NCBI GenBank assembly: GCA_030278955.1
Contig: JAOANR010000013.1
Span: 40,832,191 to 40,896,190, forward strand
Source: Hygrophila difformis
Lineage: Eukaryota; Streptophyta; Magnoliopsida; Lamiales; Acanthaceae
Reading direction: 5' to 3'
Length of the DNA stretch: 64,000 nucleotides
The position numbers and the translations under genes are program-made. The notes beneath the pieces were generated by a model. It worked only from the letters and a program-made list of their open reading frames with translations. It did no database searches and was not told the origin of the DNA. Below are positions 13,047-24,100 of the stretch, piece by piece (within the stretch, counting starts at the first letter, position 1; the number at the start of each line of letters is the position of its first letter).

Positions 13047-13755
13047 TGTGTGAGCTGTACATTCTTGTCTCTTCGTTTTAGAAATTTAGAAGGCGGCTTT
13101 GGTGTGTCATATTGTTTGTAAATTTCTCTATGGACGGGAACAGAATTTTGTCTTTCAGGTTATTGAAACTAGTTTGTGATTGATTATCAGAAATTGATAG
13201 AAATTCTGATTTTTCTTTTGGTTGATGACAGGTGTGAATTTTGGTTCTTAACTTAATAGATGACTAAGGAATTTTTTCCTGGATTTCTTTATTTTTTTGG
13301 ATTTATTATTTATTTCTTATTAAGATCAGAACTAGCTAGTAAGACATGTATTATAGGTGAGTTCGCAAATACTTAGTAGACTATTAGAGTGAGTCGATAA
13401 TTCCGGTTTATCAAACTTAAATTTCCTTCAATTTCTATACATGTAAATTTATGAATAATTCAAATAATCAATAGTTGCATTATTTGACTTATAAACGATT
13501 ATTTTTAACCTTCCAATATTTGTTTGGTAAGAAATGTCTAGGAAAGGGCAATACAATATGGAAAAATATATATCATAAATGTCTAAAATTACAAGTATTG
13601 TTAAATACTTACTACTTTTTTGTTTCTAAAATTGCATTAATAAAGAAAATTATTAGCATAAAAAGCGAGCAACTGTGTGATCCAGTAAATATCCATCCAC
13701 TTTAATTTTCATTCATACATATAACACACCAATATTTATTTATGACACATTATTA
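12694..13755. other. 3' UTR and flank of AGD3-like gene, with long poly(T)
   Basis: The first 300-450 bases are the likely 3' UTR. A run of about 39 T lies at 13007-13045, followed by (GT)3. No gene is seen in the AT-rich remainder. The poly(T) is long enough to vary by slippage or be mis-sequenced. It could also be the poly(A) of a minus-strand retroposon, but I found no target duplication. Confidence 0.45.
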
Positions 13756-13844
13756 TTTAATAGAGAATACGCTGAGGGGTATTTGGATAACTAGCAATAA
13801 AATGGATTATCTAATTACTGTATTTTCAAAACATAGGCCCTGTT

Positions 13845-14319
13845 GGAGGTCAGGTTGGGGGGAGGGAAGTGTTGGAGATTGAGGTGTTTGCCGTGTTGAA
13901 GGGGCTGGAGTTGGCAGCGTCCAAGAATGAGGCGGTAGTGACTTGCTTCATGGATTCGTTGGAGGGGCTGCACATTATTTGCGGGATGAACTCTACGACA
14001 CATAAGCTGTGGCCACTGGTGAAGGCAATCAGGGAGTGTAGTCGCCGATTTGAGGTGTGCCGGTTTAAGCATGTTTACCGAGAAGGGAATAGGGTAGCTG
14101 ACGCGTTGGCAAAGAAGGCGTGCAGTGAGGAGGCGTTTTTCACCACGTGGGCGTTTCCTCCAGATGAAGTGATTCCGATGTTGCATGATGATGCGGCAGG
14201 GGTTGAGGCGTTGCGGAGTTGATTTTTACCTTTTTGTTCTTCTGTTCCTTTGTTCTTTCTTTGTTCTTTCTTTTTTCATTTTCCTTTGAAGCCGCCATTA
14301 GGCAATGTTCACCAAAAAA
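13845..14319 (+). mobile_element. 5'-truncated LINE
   Basis: A fragment of about 475 bp runs from inside an RNase H reading frame to a 3' UTR ending in CACC plus poly(A). It is flanked by a 16-bp direct repeat AAACATAGGCCCTGTT (13829-13844 and 14320-14335). Abrupt 5' truncation, a 3' A run and a 10-20 bp target duplication are diagnostic of non-LTR retrotransposon insertion. Confidence 0.8.
13848..14222 (+). pseudogene. RNase H-like domain of LINE ORF2 (C-terminal fragment)
   Basis: An open frame of about 124 codons, beginning in the middle of a domain and ending at TGA 14220-14222. It carries the usual elements of the plant LINE RNase H (RVT_3) domain: an E-V-F-A-V-L-K-G-L helix near the start, a D in CFMDSL, and the C-terminal motif REGNRVADALAKKA. 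It lacks the upstream endonuclease and reverse transcriptase. It has no start of its own and is a dead remnant of the LINE. Confidence 0.75.
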
Positions 14320-14478
14320 AAACATAGGCCCTGTTTGGCAAAACAACTATTTCCATGCATACACTGAGGGGTATTTTCATTCATACACACCAATATTATT
14401 TAATAGAGAATACGCTGAGGGGTATCTGGATAAGTAGCAATAAAATGGATTATCTAATTACTGTATTTTCAAAACATA

Positions 14479-14733
14479 GGCCCTGTTTGACAAAACAGCT
14501 AAACAGAATTAGCTTATTCTAGGCAATTTGAACTGAATTAGCTTATTTAAAAGATAAAATAACTTAAAACAGTGTTCAATCAGCTCTTTTTGAAACCGCT
14601 GCAAATAGCAGCATTTTGGATTTTAGCTTATTCTAGGCAAAAAGTTAGTCTCGAAATTGTCAAACAGCTAATTTTAACTAATTGTTACTCACATAATCAG
14701 TTAACAACTAACAGTTAATTCTCAAACAGGACC
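14479..14733. mobile_element. MITE with GGCCCTGTTTGA ends
   Basis: Terminal inverted repeat GGCCCTGTTTGACA at the left and, reverse-complemented, GGTCCTGTTTGAGA at the right, over 255 bp. ATA flanks both sides (14476-14478 and 14734-14736), so a 3-bp target duplication is likely and fits a PIF/Harbinger-type MITE. The inside holds repeated AGCTAATT/AATTAGCT motifs. The superfamily is not certain. Confidence 0.6.
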
Positions 14734-14754
14734 ATAAATAATCAGTTTGATAGC

Positions 14755-15513
14755 TAGAGCTATCAAAATCGGCTTGGCCGTTGGGCCAGCCCGCCCCCTC
14801 CTCCCAAAAGGGCGAGTTGGGTTGAATAAATAAAGACCCGTTTGGAAGTGGGCCTAAATGTCTGGCCCGCCTGAATCCGCCGTCACTTAGGCTGGCCCGC
14901 GGTGGATGCGGGCCAGCCCGCGGGCTAAGCCAAAATTTTAATTTATTTAATTTTTTGTTAAGTTTGAAAACCTAAATAACATATGTATTTGTATGAATAT
15001 TGATTAGTTAAATATTATTTGAAATCATATATTTTAATTTGATATTAGTTAATATAGTTCAATTTATAATTTTTTTTATATATATTGAATTATATAAAAA
15101 AAATTATAAATTGAATTATATTAACTAAATTAAATTAAAATAATTTTAAAGCTCACTTTATATGACATGAGCTACTTAACATTACTTTTTCAACTATTTT
15201 TTTCCAAAAGAAATAATATTCAGAATTAAACTAAATCATTTTAGATTTTATTAAAATATATTTAATTTTAAAATTAGATAATATATTTAATTTTGGATAA
15301 ATAACAATATTACACAATTTATTATATAATTAAAAATTAATTTATTAATTAGATAAAAAAATCGCGGGCTAGCTCACCTGACCCGCTTCACGCCGGTGGG
15401 TTGGTCTAGGCTGAGGTTATTCTAACCCGCCCCGTTGTGGGCCCAGCCCGTCTAATGGTGGGCTGGAGTGGGCTTAGCCCGTGTCGCCCCGCCAGCCCGT
15501 CTTGATACCTCTA
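14755..15513. mobile_element. Non-autonomous hAT-like element (hAT-2), GGGCCAGCCCGC-rich
   Basis: Ends TAGAGCTATCAAAATCGG and, reverse-complemented, TAGAGGTATCAAGACGG. The exact 8-bp target duplication TTGATAGC lies at 14747-14754 and 15514-15521. Both ends carry GGGCCAGCCCGC, GCGGGCC and AGCCCG repeats over about 150 bp, and the middle 450 bp is very AT-rich without ORFs. The layout is the same as hAT-1 and hAT-3. Confidence 0.85.
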
Positions 15514-15611
15514 TTGATAGCCTCTAAAAGATGGAACTATAAAATCGATTATTTGCATTTTAAAAAAGCAATAATCATATAATTTGTTTCAAATAATTTA
15601 TCCGAACACCC

Positions 15612-15868
15612 ACTCCCTCCGTTCCATTTTAGTCGTCTCTTTCAGCTCAATTTCAATAACCAAGACATGCATTAATTAACTCATAAATTTTCATTTTTAC
15701 CCCTCAAATAAATCATTTCGTAATAAATGTTAAGAAATAACATTTATGTAAAGTAAAAGGAAATATAATAAAAACATAACATAACTACCTAAAACTATCT
15801 AAAAATAACAAATATTATGGAACACTTTTTCATCTCTAAAAAGACTACTATATTTTGGAACGGACGAG
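15612..15868. mobile_element. Stowaway-like MITE
   Basis: Left end CTCCCTCCGTTCCATTTTAG. The right end reverse-complements to CTCGTCCGTTCCAAAATATAG, with TA after it. Length 257 bp, no coding capacity. Confidence 0.7.
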
Positions 15869-16539
15869 TACTAAAATCATATCCCTAAATAATTAAAATC
15901 AAGAGTGGGTTACTATGTCATTTTCCCCACCAAAAATCATACATTTTTGGCCATCGTGTTGAAAGGAGGAGTAATTAATGATGAATAAATGTAGCAGGCT
16001 GTTGAAGAAAATTTATTAGAAAATACGGTCAAGATATTTGGCCTCAATCAATCAATAGGAGTATTATTTAATAATGGTTGCACGAATATACGTTGTTGTT
16101 TCCGTATAACCAAGTTGACCTCCGACAAAGTACTTACTATTATTAATTAATCTGCCACGTGGGACTTCAAATAAAAAAAATCTAGATAGTAGTACTATAA
16201 AAATTGAGATGGCTGCTCGCTCGGCACAATCATTTTTTGGCTTTTAATTTCACGTTCAACAATTGATGAATCTATTAGGAGAAACGTATGCCCATTTTAT
16301 TTTGAATTGTTATTGAAAGTTGCTTGATAATTATTAAACAAATCGTTTTTTATTTATTTATTTTTATTTTTGTCGAAAATTAAATGGTTAGGTGATCCTT
16401 AGAGAATTGTCAACACTGTACACATAACCTCATAGTTGAATAATTTGGAATAAGAGTTTAATATATTGATTTTTTTTTTAATTTAGTAAAATATATATGT
16501 GCGCGAGGTGAATAATTTTTGAGGGGTTAACAAAAATAC
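15869..16539. other. AT-rich intergenic DNA
   Basis: No gene, RNA or complete element is supported. A CACGTG G-box occurs in GCCACGTGGG at about 16154-16163, too far from gene A (about 1.2 kb upstream) to assign a role. Confidence 0.4.
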
Positions 16540-16783
16540 AAAATATTAGCCAATGACTCTTTATGTTTTTTTTTTTGGTAATATATATTTTTTAAAGTGG
16601 ATCCTTTATGATTTACAAGAATTTTTTGTTTTAGTGACTCGAATTTTTTTTGGTAAAATTTGGTCACTAAAGAGGATAGCAACCGAATTAGCAACTGCAA
16701 TAGTTAACTACCACAGTTTTAACGACCGAAATGCTAAGGTACCACAGTTTTAGTTACCAAATTCATATTTTTTTCTAGTAGTG
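16540..16783. mobile_element. CACTA-type terminal remnant
   Basis: The stretch ends in TTTTTTCTAGTAGTG, the reverse complement of CACTACTAGAAAAAA, a standard CACTA terminus. Just inside it are several diverged copies of TTGGTCACTAAA, CCACAGTTTTAGTTACC and related motifs, as in CACTA subterminal repeats. No opposite CACTA end was found within a few kb, so this looks like a truncated or solo end. Its left limit is approximate. Confidence 0.55.
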
Positions 16784-17214
16784 ATATAGCCATTTTATTT
16801 ATAATTTTATCATAAAAAGACTAATTTTTCAAGGCTCTTTAAGCTTAACCATGTCTGCATTCAATTACAGCATATGACATAATTAATAATTAATGAAAGT
16901 ACTTCATCTAATAAAGAAAAATTAAGGGCATGGAAATTTAGAATGTGAAAAATGATTTGCGGAGTACTAAATATATTATTTTTGTTTATTAATAAGATCT
17001 AGTCTCTATAAAAAAATAATAACATAAGTTATATTCCTGGTTGCAATTTTAAAATGAGAAAATATAATTTGAAAAAAGCCGTGCAAGTTGCAACCATGTT
17101 GAACTAGTTTCATACCTAATACTCAAACATTGAAATATTTTATACACACGTGTAGGCGTCCATCTAAGTTTATATTAATAAGGACAACTTGCTTGAACGA
17201 AATTAATTTAGATA

Positions 17215-17270
17215 AACACACACACACACACATGTGTGTGTATATATATATATGTATGTATGTATGTATA
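17215..17270. repeat. Compound microsatellite (AC)n-(GT)n-(TA)n-(GTAT)n
   Basis: About nine AC units, then ATG, GT units, TA units and four GTAT units. The AC and GT arms can pair, so the array could extrude as a hairpin. It lies 75-130 bp upstream of the gene A start codon, in its core promoter. Confidence 0.85.
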
Positions 17271-17276
17271 AATAAG
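17266..17276 (+). promoter_or_regulatory. Candidate TATA box of NXD1-like gene A
   Basis: GTATAAATAAG lies 70-80 bp before the ATG at 17346, directly after the microsatellite. Placement is reasonable for a short 5' UTR of about 40-50 nt, but nothing else confirms the transcription start. Confidence 0.4.
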
Positions 17277-17345
17277 TGACAGAAAGACAAGTGATCGATC
17301 GGTCTTCTCTGAGAGAGGCAGCTTAATTAGTTTTCAGAAATTAAG

Positions 17346-17409
17346 ATGATGATCACATCATCGTCAATGGGGCTTCCTCAGAATCCTTCTTCCATTTTCA
17401 GGGGCAGGC

Positions 17410-17461
<52 letters not shown>

Positions 17462-18146
17462 GTATGTAATGGATATATATATAAATATATATGTATGTAT
17501 GATCACTGATCAGGGGTATGTACCAAGTGCATCTTGTGAAAGCTGATGTGATTCGTCCTTTCATCCCTTCAAGGTTCAGAATCGTTGAAACTTTAGGGTA
17601 TGAATGATTTAGTATTTGGATTTTGGCTCCACATACAATATACTTCATCAGGAAACTAACTTAATTTAGGGTTTTATTATTGATTGTCGATTGATTATTG
17701 AAAAATACTTATGAAAGTTTAATTTGGGCATATATGGCAGATATACAATGGGGGGATTTATGGTTTCCAGTTATGAAGACAGCCCTTTTGGGCCTTTTCA
17801 CGAGGTTTCATTTTCCCTTACCATTTACTCCCTCCGTCCCACTCCAAGTGTCTTGTTACTGTTGGGCACGGGAATTAAGGTAGAGTTGGTTTGTGAGTAT
17901 ATGGTGGGGTCCACATAGTTGTTGGAGGGGAAAATTATTTCTATTTATAGAAAGAAGACATTTGTAATGGGACATCCAAAAATAGTAAGTAGGACATTTG
18001 GAATGGGACAGAGGGAGTACTATTCTATTCATTCATTTTGAGCAATCAATCTCACCTCTACTACATACTTATATAGTACTATGTATTATTACAACAAGCT
18101 AAGCTAGCTAGTACATCCCATAATTTAATCATTAGGTCTGGTGTGG

Positions 18147-18186
<40 letters not shown>

Positions 18187-21100
18187 TACAATCTGCAGCT
18201 AGTGATACTTGCTGGGGTTGTTCAACACGGGGCTTCCTCATTGGCGTAAGTTAATTACTTCAATCCATCTCTCTCTTTACCTTTTTTATACCTATTTTAT
18301 TTACACTAATATTTTATTACATATTGCTGATTAATAAATTCGATCTAGCGGAATTGGCTTGGGTGCAGCTGCTAGCTGCTGTATATGCAGCTCATGATGC
18401 CCAAACTAATAAAGTGATGTGTGCCAAATAAATGATGTTTATACCATCACTTTTATTAGTATCCTATTACTTTTGTAAAGATGCCGGTCAAACCATCACT
18501 TTTTATTAATGCCGGTCAAACCTATAATTTTTTATTAGTAACCCATCAGTCTGCACATGTAGCCCCACCACTAGGCAGGACTACGATCTAGCTATTACGT
18601 ACGTAATAATATTGGAGGAGTATTAATTATCCATCTGGGGCATGTGATTAATTACTAATTTTGTCAAACACGTCTCGAACTCCCATTTTCTATTTATTTA
18701 TTTATTTTTAATACTTTTCAAACTTATTCCCAGAAAATTTGTTATAGTCGAGGAATAGAGTATTTAAATAAGTCCCACATAGGACCTTGGGGATTTGAAT
18801 GAAGAATATTGAATAGTAGTAGTAATTAATTAATTAATTAATTATATTGACGATGATATATCAGATGGACGGGGAAGGTGCTGGTGAGCAGTGATCAAGT
18901 TTGCCATCACAGTCGACAGGTAACTCAACCGTTTTTTTTTAATGTTTTTTTTTTTTATTTTTTATTTTCCTACCTACCTGCCGACTTTCGCATTCTGTCT
19001 GTCGTCTGTAGAAATTCATGGATGGGAGGCTCACACCTAAAACCAATTGGTAAGAGGTAGAGTTGCTCTCAATATACCATGTAAAAATTCATAGATGGGA
19101 GGCTTAGAGTTGCTCTCAAATCCATATAAGGTAGTCTTAGGGACACATCATAACCGATGTTGGATATCAACATCGTCCCCGTCATGATTGCTTCAATCCC
19201 TTGTCGATTTCGTAGCTGGTTATTTGTGTTGGGAATTCACCAAATAACTTCACAAGTTCAAATTTCACAGCTGACACTTAATTCCCAAGTTGTTAGAATT
19301 TCGCAGGAACATTAACAAAAACAAGCAAACAATGAACACAAGGATTTACGTGGAAAACCCTTCCAATTCGAAAGGTAAAAACCACGAGGCTCTTGAGCCT
19401 ATCTCAAATCCACTATCACCAAAGGAGATTACACCAAAGTCTGCCCAAATTACAACCAAAGATGTGGCCTAACAACAATACAAAGTCACCACAATCTCAA
19501 CTCCATCAAAACACCAAAAATCAGAAATTGAGAACACAAACTGCTGTCACGAACAGAAATTCATACAGAAAATTCTGACCGTTGAAATTCGATTTCCACC
19601 GTACAAAACGAAGAACAAGATGTCACGCACCTGCTGTAAAAATTTCAACCCGATCGGACAAGGTTTGGTGTGCCGATTGGCCGGAAATCAGAAATTGGAC
19701 GGAGAGTGTTGGCTGCTGCGTTTCTTCTCTGCTGCTGCTGTTTTGCTCTATTTTTCTCTCTGTTTGGCTGTTCTGTTTTTATCAATCATGTGGCTGTATT
19801 TTGGCATCTCAATAATTTTGCCAGCTTTACTCACACACCTATTAAATGCCCGAGTCTCTCAATAATGAAGGTCTCCCATTTTTTATTATTTGTTGACTTC
19901 GGGAGGACCCCAACAAATCTCCCCCTCCTCCCGACTATGTGGAGGAACTTGTCATTCCGACAAGTGAGCAACAAAATTCAAATTTCCATCTTGGTACACA
20001 TTTCGTAAGCATATCAGCTCCATTATCATCTGTATGTACCTTCTCAAGGTATATCGACTTCTCATCCAACACGTCACGCAACCAATGATATCTCGTATCA
20101 ATGTGTTTAGACTTTGAATGAAAGCTAGGATGTTTACTAAGATGGATAGCACTTTGATTGTCACAAAGTAAGGCATACCTCTCTTGTGCATAGCCAAGCT
20201 CCTTGAGAAATTTCTTCACCCAAAGCATCTCCTTGCACGCTTCAGTAGCTGCAATAAATTCAGCTTCAGTTGTTGACAATGCAACACATTTCTGCCTTCT
20301 AGACTGCCAAGAGATTGCTCCCCCTGCAAAGACAATCACATAACCTGAAGTGGATTTGCGAGTATCAATATCACCCGCCATATCAGCATCAGTGAAACCA
20401 CGAAGAACTAAATTCTCACTTCCAAAACAGAGTTTCAAATCTGATGTACCACGAAGATATCTCAAGATCCACTTCACAGCTTTCCAATGTTCTCTTCCAG
20501 GATTTGAGAGAAAACGACTTACAGTGCTCACACCATGGGCAATATCAGGTCTTGTACACACCATTGCATACATCAAACTTCCAACTGCTGATGAATAGGG
20601 AACATTTTCCATATCTTTCTTCTCTTCTTCAGTTGAAGGACATTGAGAAACACTCAATTTCATGTGTGTTGCCAATGGAGTACTAACAGGCTTAGCATTT
20701 TCCATATGAAACCTTTGAAGCACCTTCTGAATATAATTTTCTTGAGATAGCCAAAGTTTACCAACTTTTCTATCCCTCAAAATTCTTATGCCAAGAATTT
20801 GATTTGCAGCTCCCAAATCCTTCATAGAAAAGCACTTGCTCAACTCTTGCTTAAGCTCCCTAATTCTTGAAATACTCTGACCAACAATTAACATGTCGTC
20901 AACATAGAGCAGCAAGATAATGAAATCATTTTCTGAGTACCTCTGCACAAATACACAATGATCAGAATTGAGCTTTCGATAACCATGCTGTTGCATCACT
21001 GACTCAAACTTCTTGTACCATTGTCGAGGAGCTTGTTTCAAACCATACAAGCTCTTTTTCAATTTGCAGACATGATCTTCTTTGCCCTGCACTTGAAATC

Positions 21101-24100
21101 CCTCAGGTTGCTCCATATAGATATCTTCATCTAAATCACCATGAAGAAATGCTGTCTTCACATCCATTTGTTCGATTTCGAGGTCAAGACTTGCAGCCAT
21201 AGCTAACACAGATCGAATAGAAGACAATTTAACTACTGGAGAAAAGATTTCATCAAAATCAATTCCTTTTCTCTGCTCGAAGCCTTTAACCACCAATCTT
21301 GCCTTATACTTTGGCGTCAAAGAACCTTGTTCTTGCTTCAGCCTGTAAACCCACTTATTTTTCAGGGCTCTTTTTCCTTTTGGTAATTTCACCAACTCAA
21401 AGGTATCATTATCATAAAGAGACTTCATCTCATCGTTCATAGCATGCAACCAATGCTCTTTATCCACACTCTCAATTACTTCATCAAAGCATTCAGGTTA
21501 TCCTTCATCAGTCAAAAGGACATATTCACTAGGTGAATATCTAGTAGACTGTTGTCTATCTCTTGTAGATCTCCTGAGAGGAACCTGTTGAGCATGATCA
21601 AAATCATCATTGTCACCACCCATAGAGTGTTGTGCACCATCACCATGATCATCATTTGCTTGATCTTGTTGCATATCCTCTTCTTCATTATCTCCAGCTG
21701 GTGATCGTGTTATAGGAACTGGCTCAACATCTACAAAGTCATCTTGAGCATGAGAGTCAGATTTCTTCAAATCTTCAATTGTCTGATTTTCCATGAACAC
21801 AACATCACGACTCCTTACGAGCTTCTTTGTAGCTGGATCATACAATCTATAGCCAAACTCATCTTGACCATAGCCCAAAAAGATGCACGGCTTGCTTTTC
21901 ACATCAAGCTTTGATCTCTCATCTTTTGGAACATGAACATAGGCTTTGCAACCAAAGACTCTTAAATGATCATATGATGAACTTTTACCTTTCCAAACTG
22001 CATCTGGAACATCTCCATTGAGAGCAACTGTGGGAGTCAGATTTACCACATGTGTAGCTGTCAATAAAGCTTCACCCCAAAAGGTCTTAGAAAGTTTTGA
22101 CTCAGCCAGAAGACATCGAACTCTCTCCAATAATGTTCGATTCATTCTCTCAGCTAACCCATTCAACTGAGGTGTCTTTGGAGGTGTCTTTTGATGTCGA
22201 ATCCCCTGTTTCTTGCAATAATCCTCAAATGGTCCACGATACTCTCCCCCATTATCAGTACGGATGCATTTCAACTTTCTTCCAGTTTGCCTTTCGACTA
22301 AAGCATGGAAATCCTTGAATTTATCAAGCACTAGATCCTTTGATCTCAACACATAGACCCATAGCTTCCTGGAATGATCATCAATAAATGTCACAAAATA
22401 AGATGCACCACTAAATGAGTGTACCTTCAATGGACCGAAGACATCTGAATGCACCAAGTCCAATAGATTCTGCATTCGTCGAGGTTGATGAGTTTTGAAT
22501 GAAACACGGTGTTGCTTTCCTGCAAAACAATGTGGACATTTCTCCAAATTTGCATTATTCAATCCAGAAATGGCATTTTTTCTCACCAGAGTTTCGAGGC
22601 CTTTAGCACTTATATGACTCAACCTCCTGTGCCATAATTCAGGGGAATTCTGCTTCTCCACCAGGTTCACAGCATCACTGGAAACTGAAGCTTGCAACGA
22701 ATATAAGTTTGATCTCAGTATTTTACCTTTAGCAACCACAAGAGATCCGTTATTTAGTTTCCATATACCATCACAGAAATTATTTCCACAACCATCTTTA
22801 TCAAGTCTCCCAACAGAAATCAGATTCATACGAATATCCGGTGCATGTTTGACATCCTTCAATCGCAATATAGATCCATTGGCTATCTTCAAACAAATAT
22901 CACCTGTGCCCACAACTTCAGATATACCATTATTTCCCATCCTTAATGAACCATACTTACCAGCATTGTAAGTAGAAAAGAAATCCCTTCTTGATGTGAC
23001 ATGGACTGCAGCACCTGTATCAGCAAACCAACTAACATCAGAGGAAATTGTATTCACTGCATTTTCATCAAAGACAACAACGAGATCATCTTTTGTAGTC
23101 GTGGCAACATGACTGGTATCCTCAGACTTTCCTGCACCAGCATTCCTGTTATCATTCTTCCACTTGAAGCAATATTTCTGGATATGACCCTTCTTGTGAC
23201 AGTAGTGACACTCAACATTCTTGTATCGAGATTTGGATTTGCTCCTTTGTCTGCCCTTATCAACATTTCTGCTTTTCTGTCTCCCCCTATTCTCTGCAAC
23301 GAACAACTCATTCTGTGAAGATGATGAACCTTGAGTTTTTCTCCTCATCTCCTCATTCATAATTCCACTTTTGGCATAATCAAGAGTCATTGCACCATCA
23401 GGGGCAGAATTAGTGTGTGACACCCTGAATGTCTCCCACTTGTCAGGCAAAGTATTCAGCAACCATAATCCAAGAATCTCATCATCAAATTTCACTCCAA
23501 CATTTGACAATTGATCCAATAACCCCTGGAACTCATTCACATGGTCAGCGATAGGAACATCTTCCCTATACCTCAATTGTATCAATTGTTTCAGCAAGAA
23601 TAATTTATTATTCCCTGTCTTTAAAGCATAAAGCTTTTCAAGTTTATCCCACAACGTCTTGGCATGCGTCTCATTAGCAACCAAATTTAACACATTATCA
23701 TCGACCCACTGTCGAATAAAACCACACACTTGTTGATGCTTAAAAGTCCAATCCTCATCCGATTTAGATTCTGGCTTCGAAGTAGCAAACACAGGTAGAT
23801 GCAAACTTTTTACAAATAGAAGATCTCTCATCTTCCCCTGCCATTTGTGATAGTTCATCCCATTCAACGGAATCATCCCGCTTGTGTTAATTTCCATTAT
23901 TTTAACAACAATAGCTCTGATACCACTCTGTTGGGAATTCACCAAATAACTTCACAAGTTCAAATTTCACAGCGGACACTTAATTCCCAAGTTGTTAGAA
24001 TTTCGCAGGAACATTAACAAAAACAAGCAAACAATGAACACAAGGATTTACGTGGAAATCCCTTCCAATTCGAAAGGTAAAAACCACGAGGCTCTTGAGC

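Larger units (their letters stand above)
13722..14500. repeat. Local tandem duplication split by a LINE
   Basis: Two near-identical blocks run from ATTATTTAATAGAGAATACGC through GAATACGCTGAGGGGTAT and TGGATTATCTAATTACTG to AACATAGGCCCTGTT. They lie at about 13752-13844 and 14395-14494. The first block continues, after the LINE, at 14320-14394. The second continues directly into the MITE at 14479. The tandem duplication therefore existed before the LINE landed in its first copy. Confidence 0.7.

Noticed and set aside
17364..17648. Minus-strand ORF of 94 codons over gene A exons 1-2
   Set aside because: It translates the CT and AT microsatellites into Arg-Glu and Tyr-Ile repeats and is antisense to supported exons.
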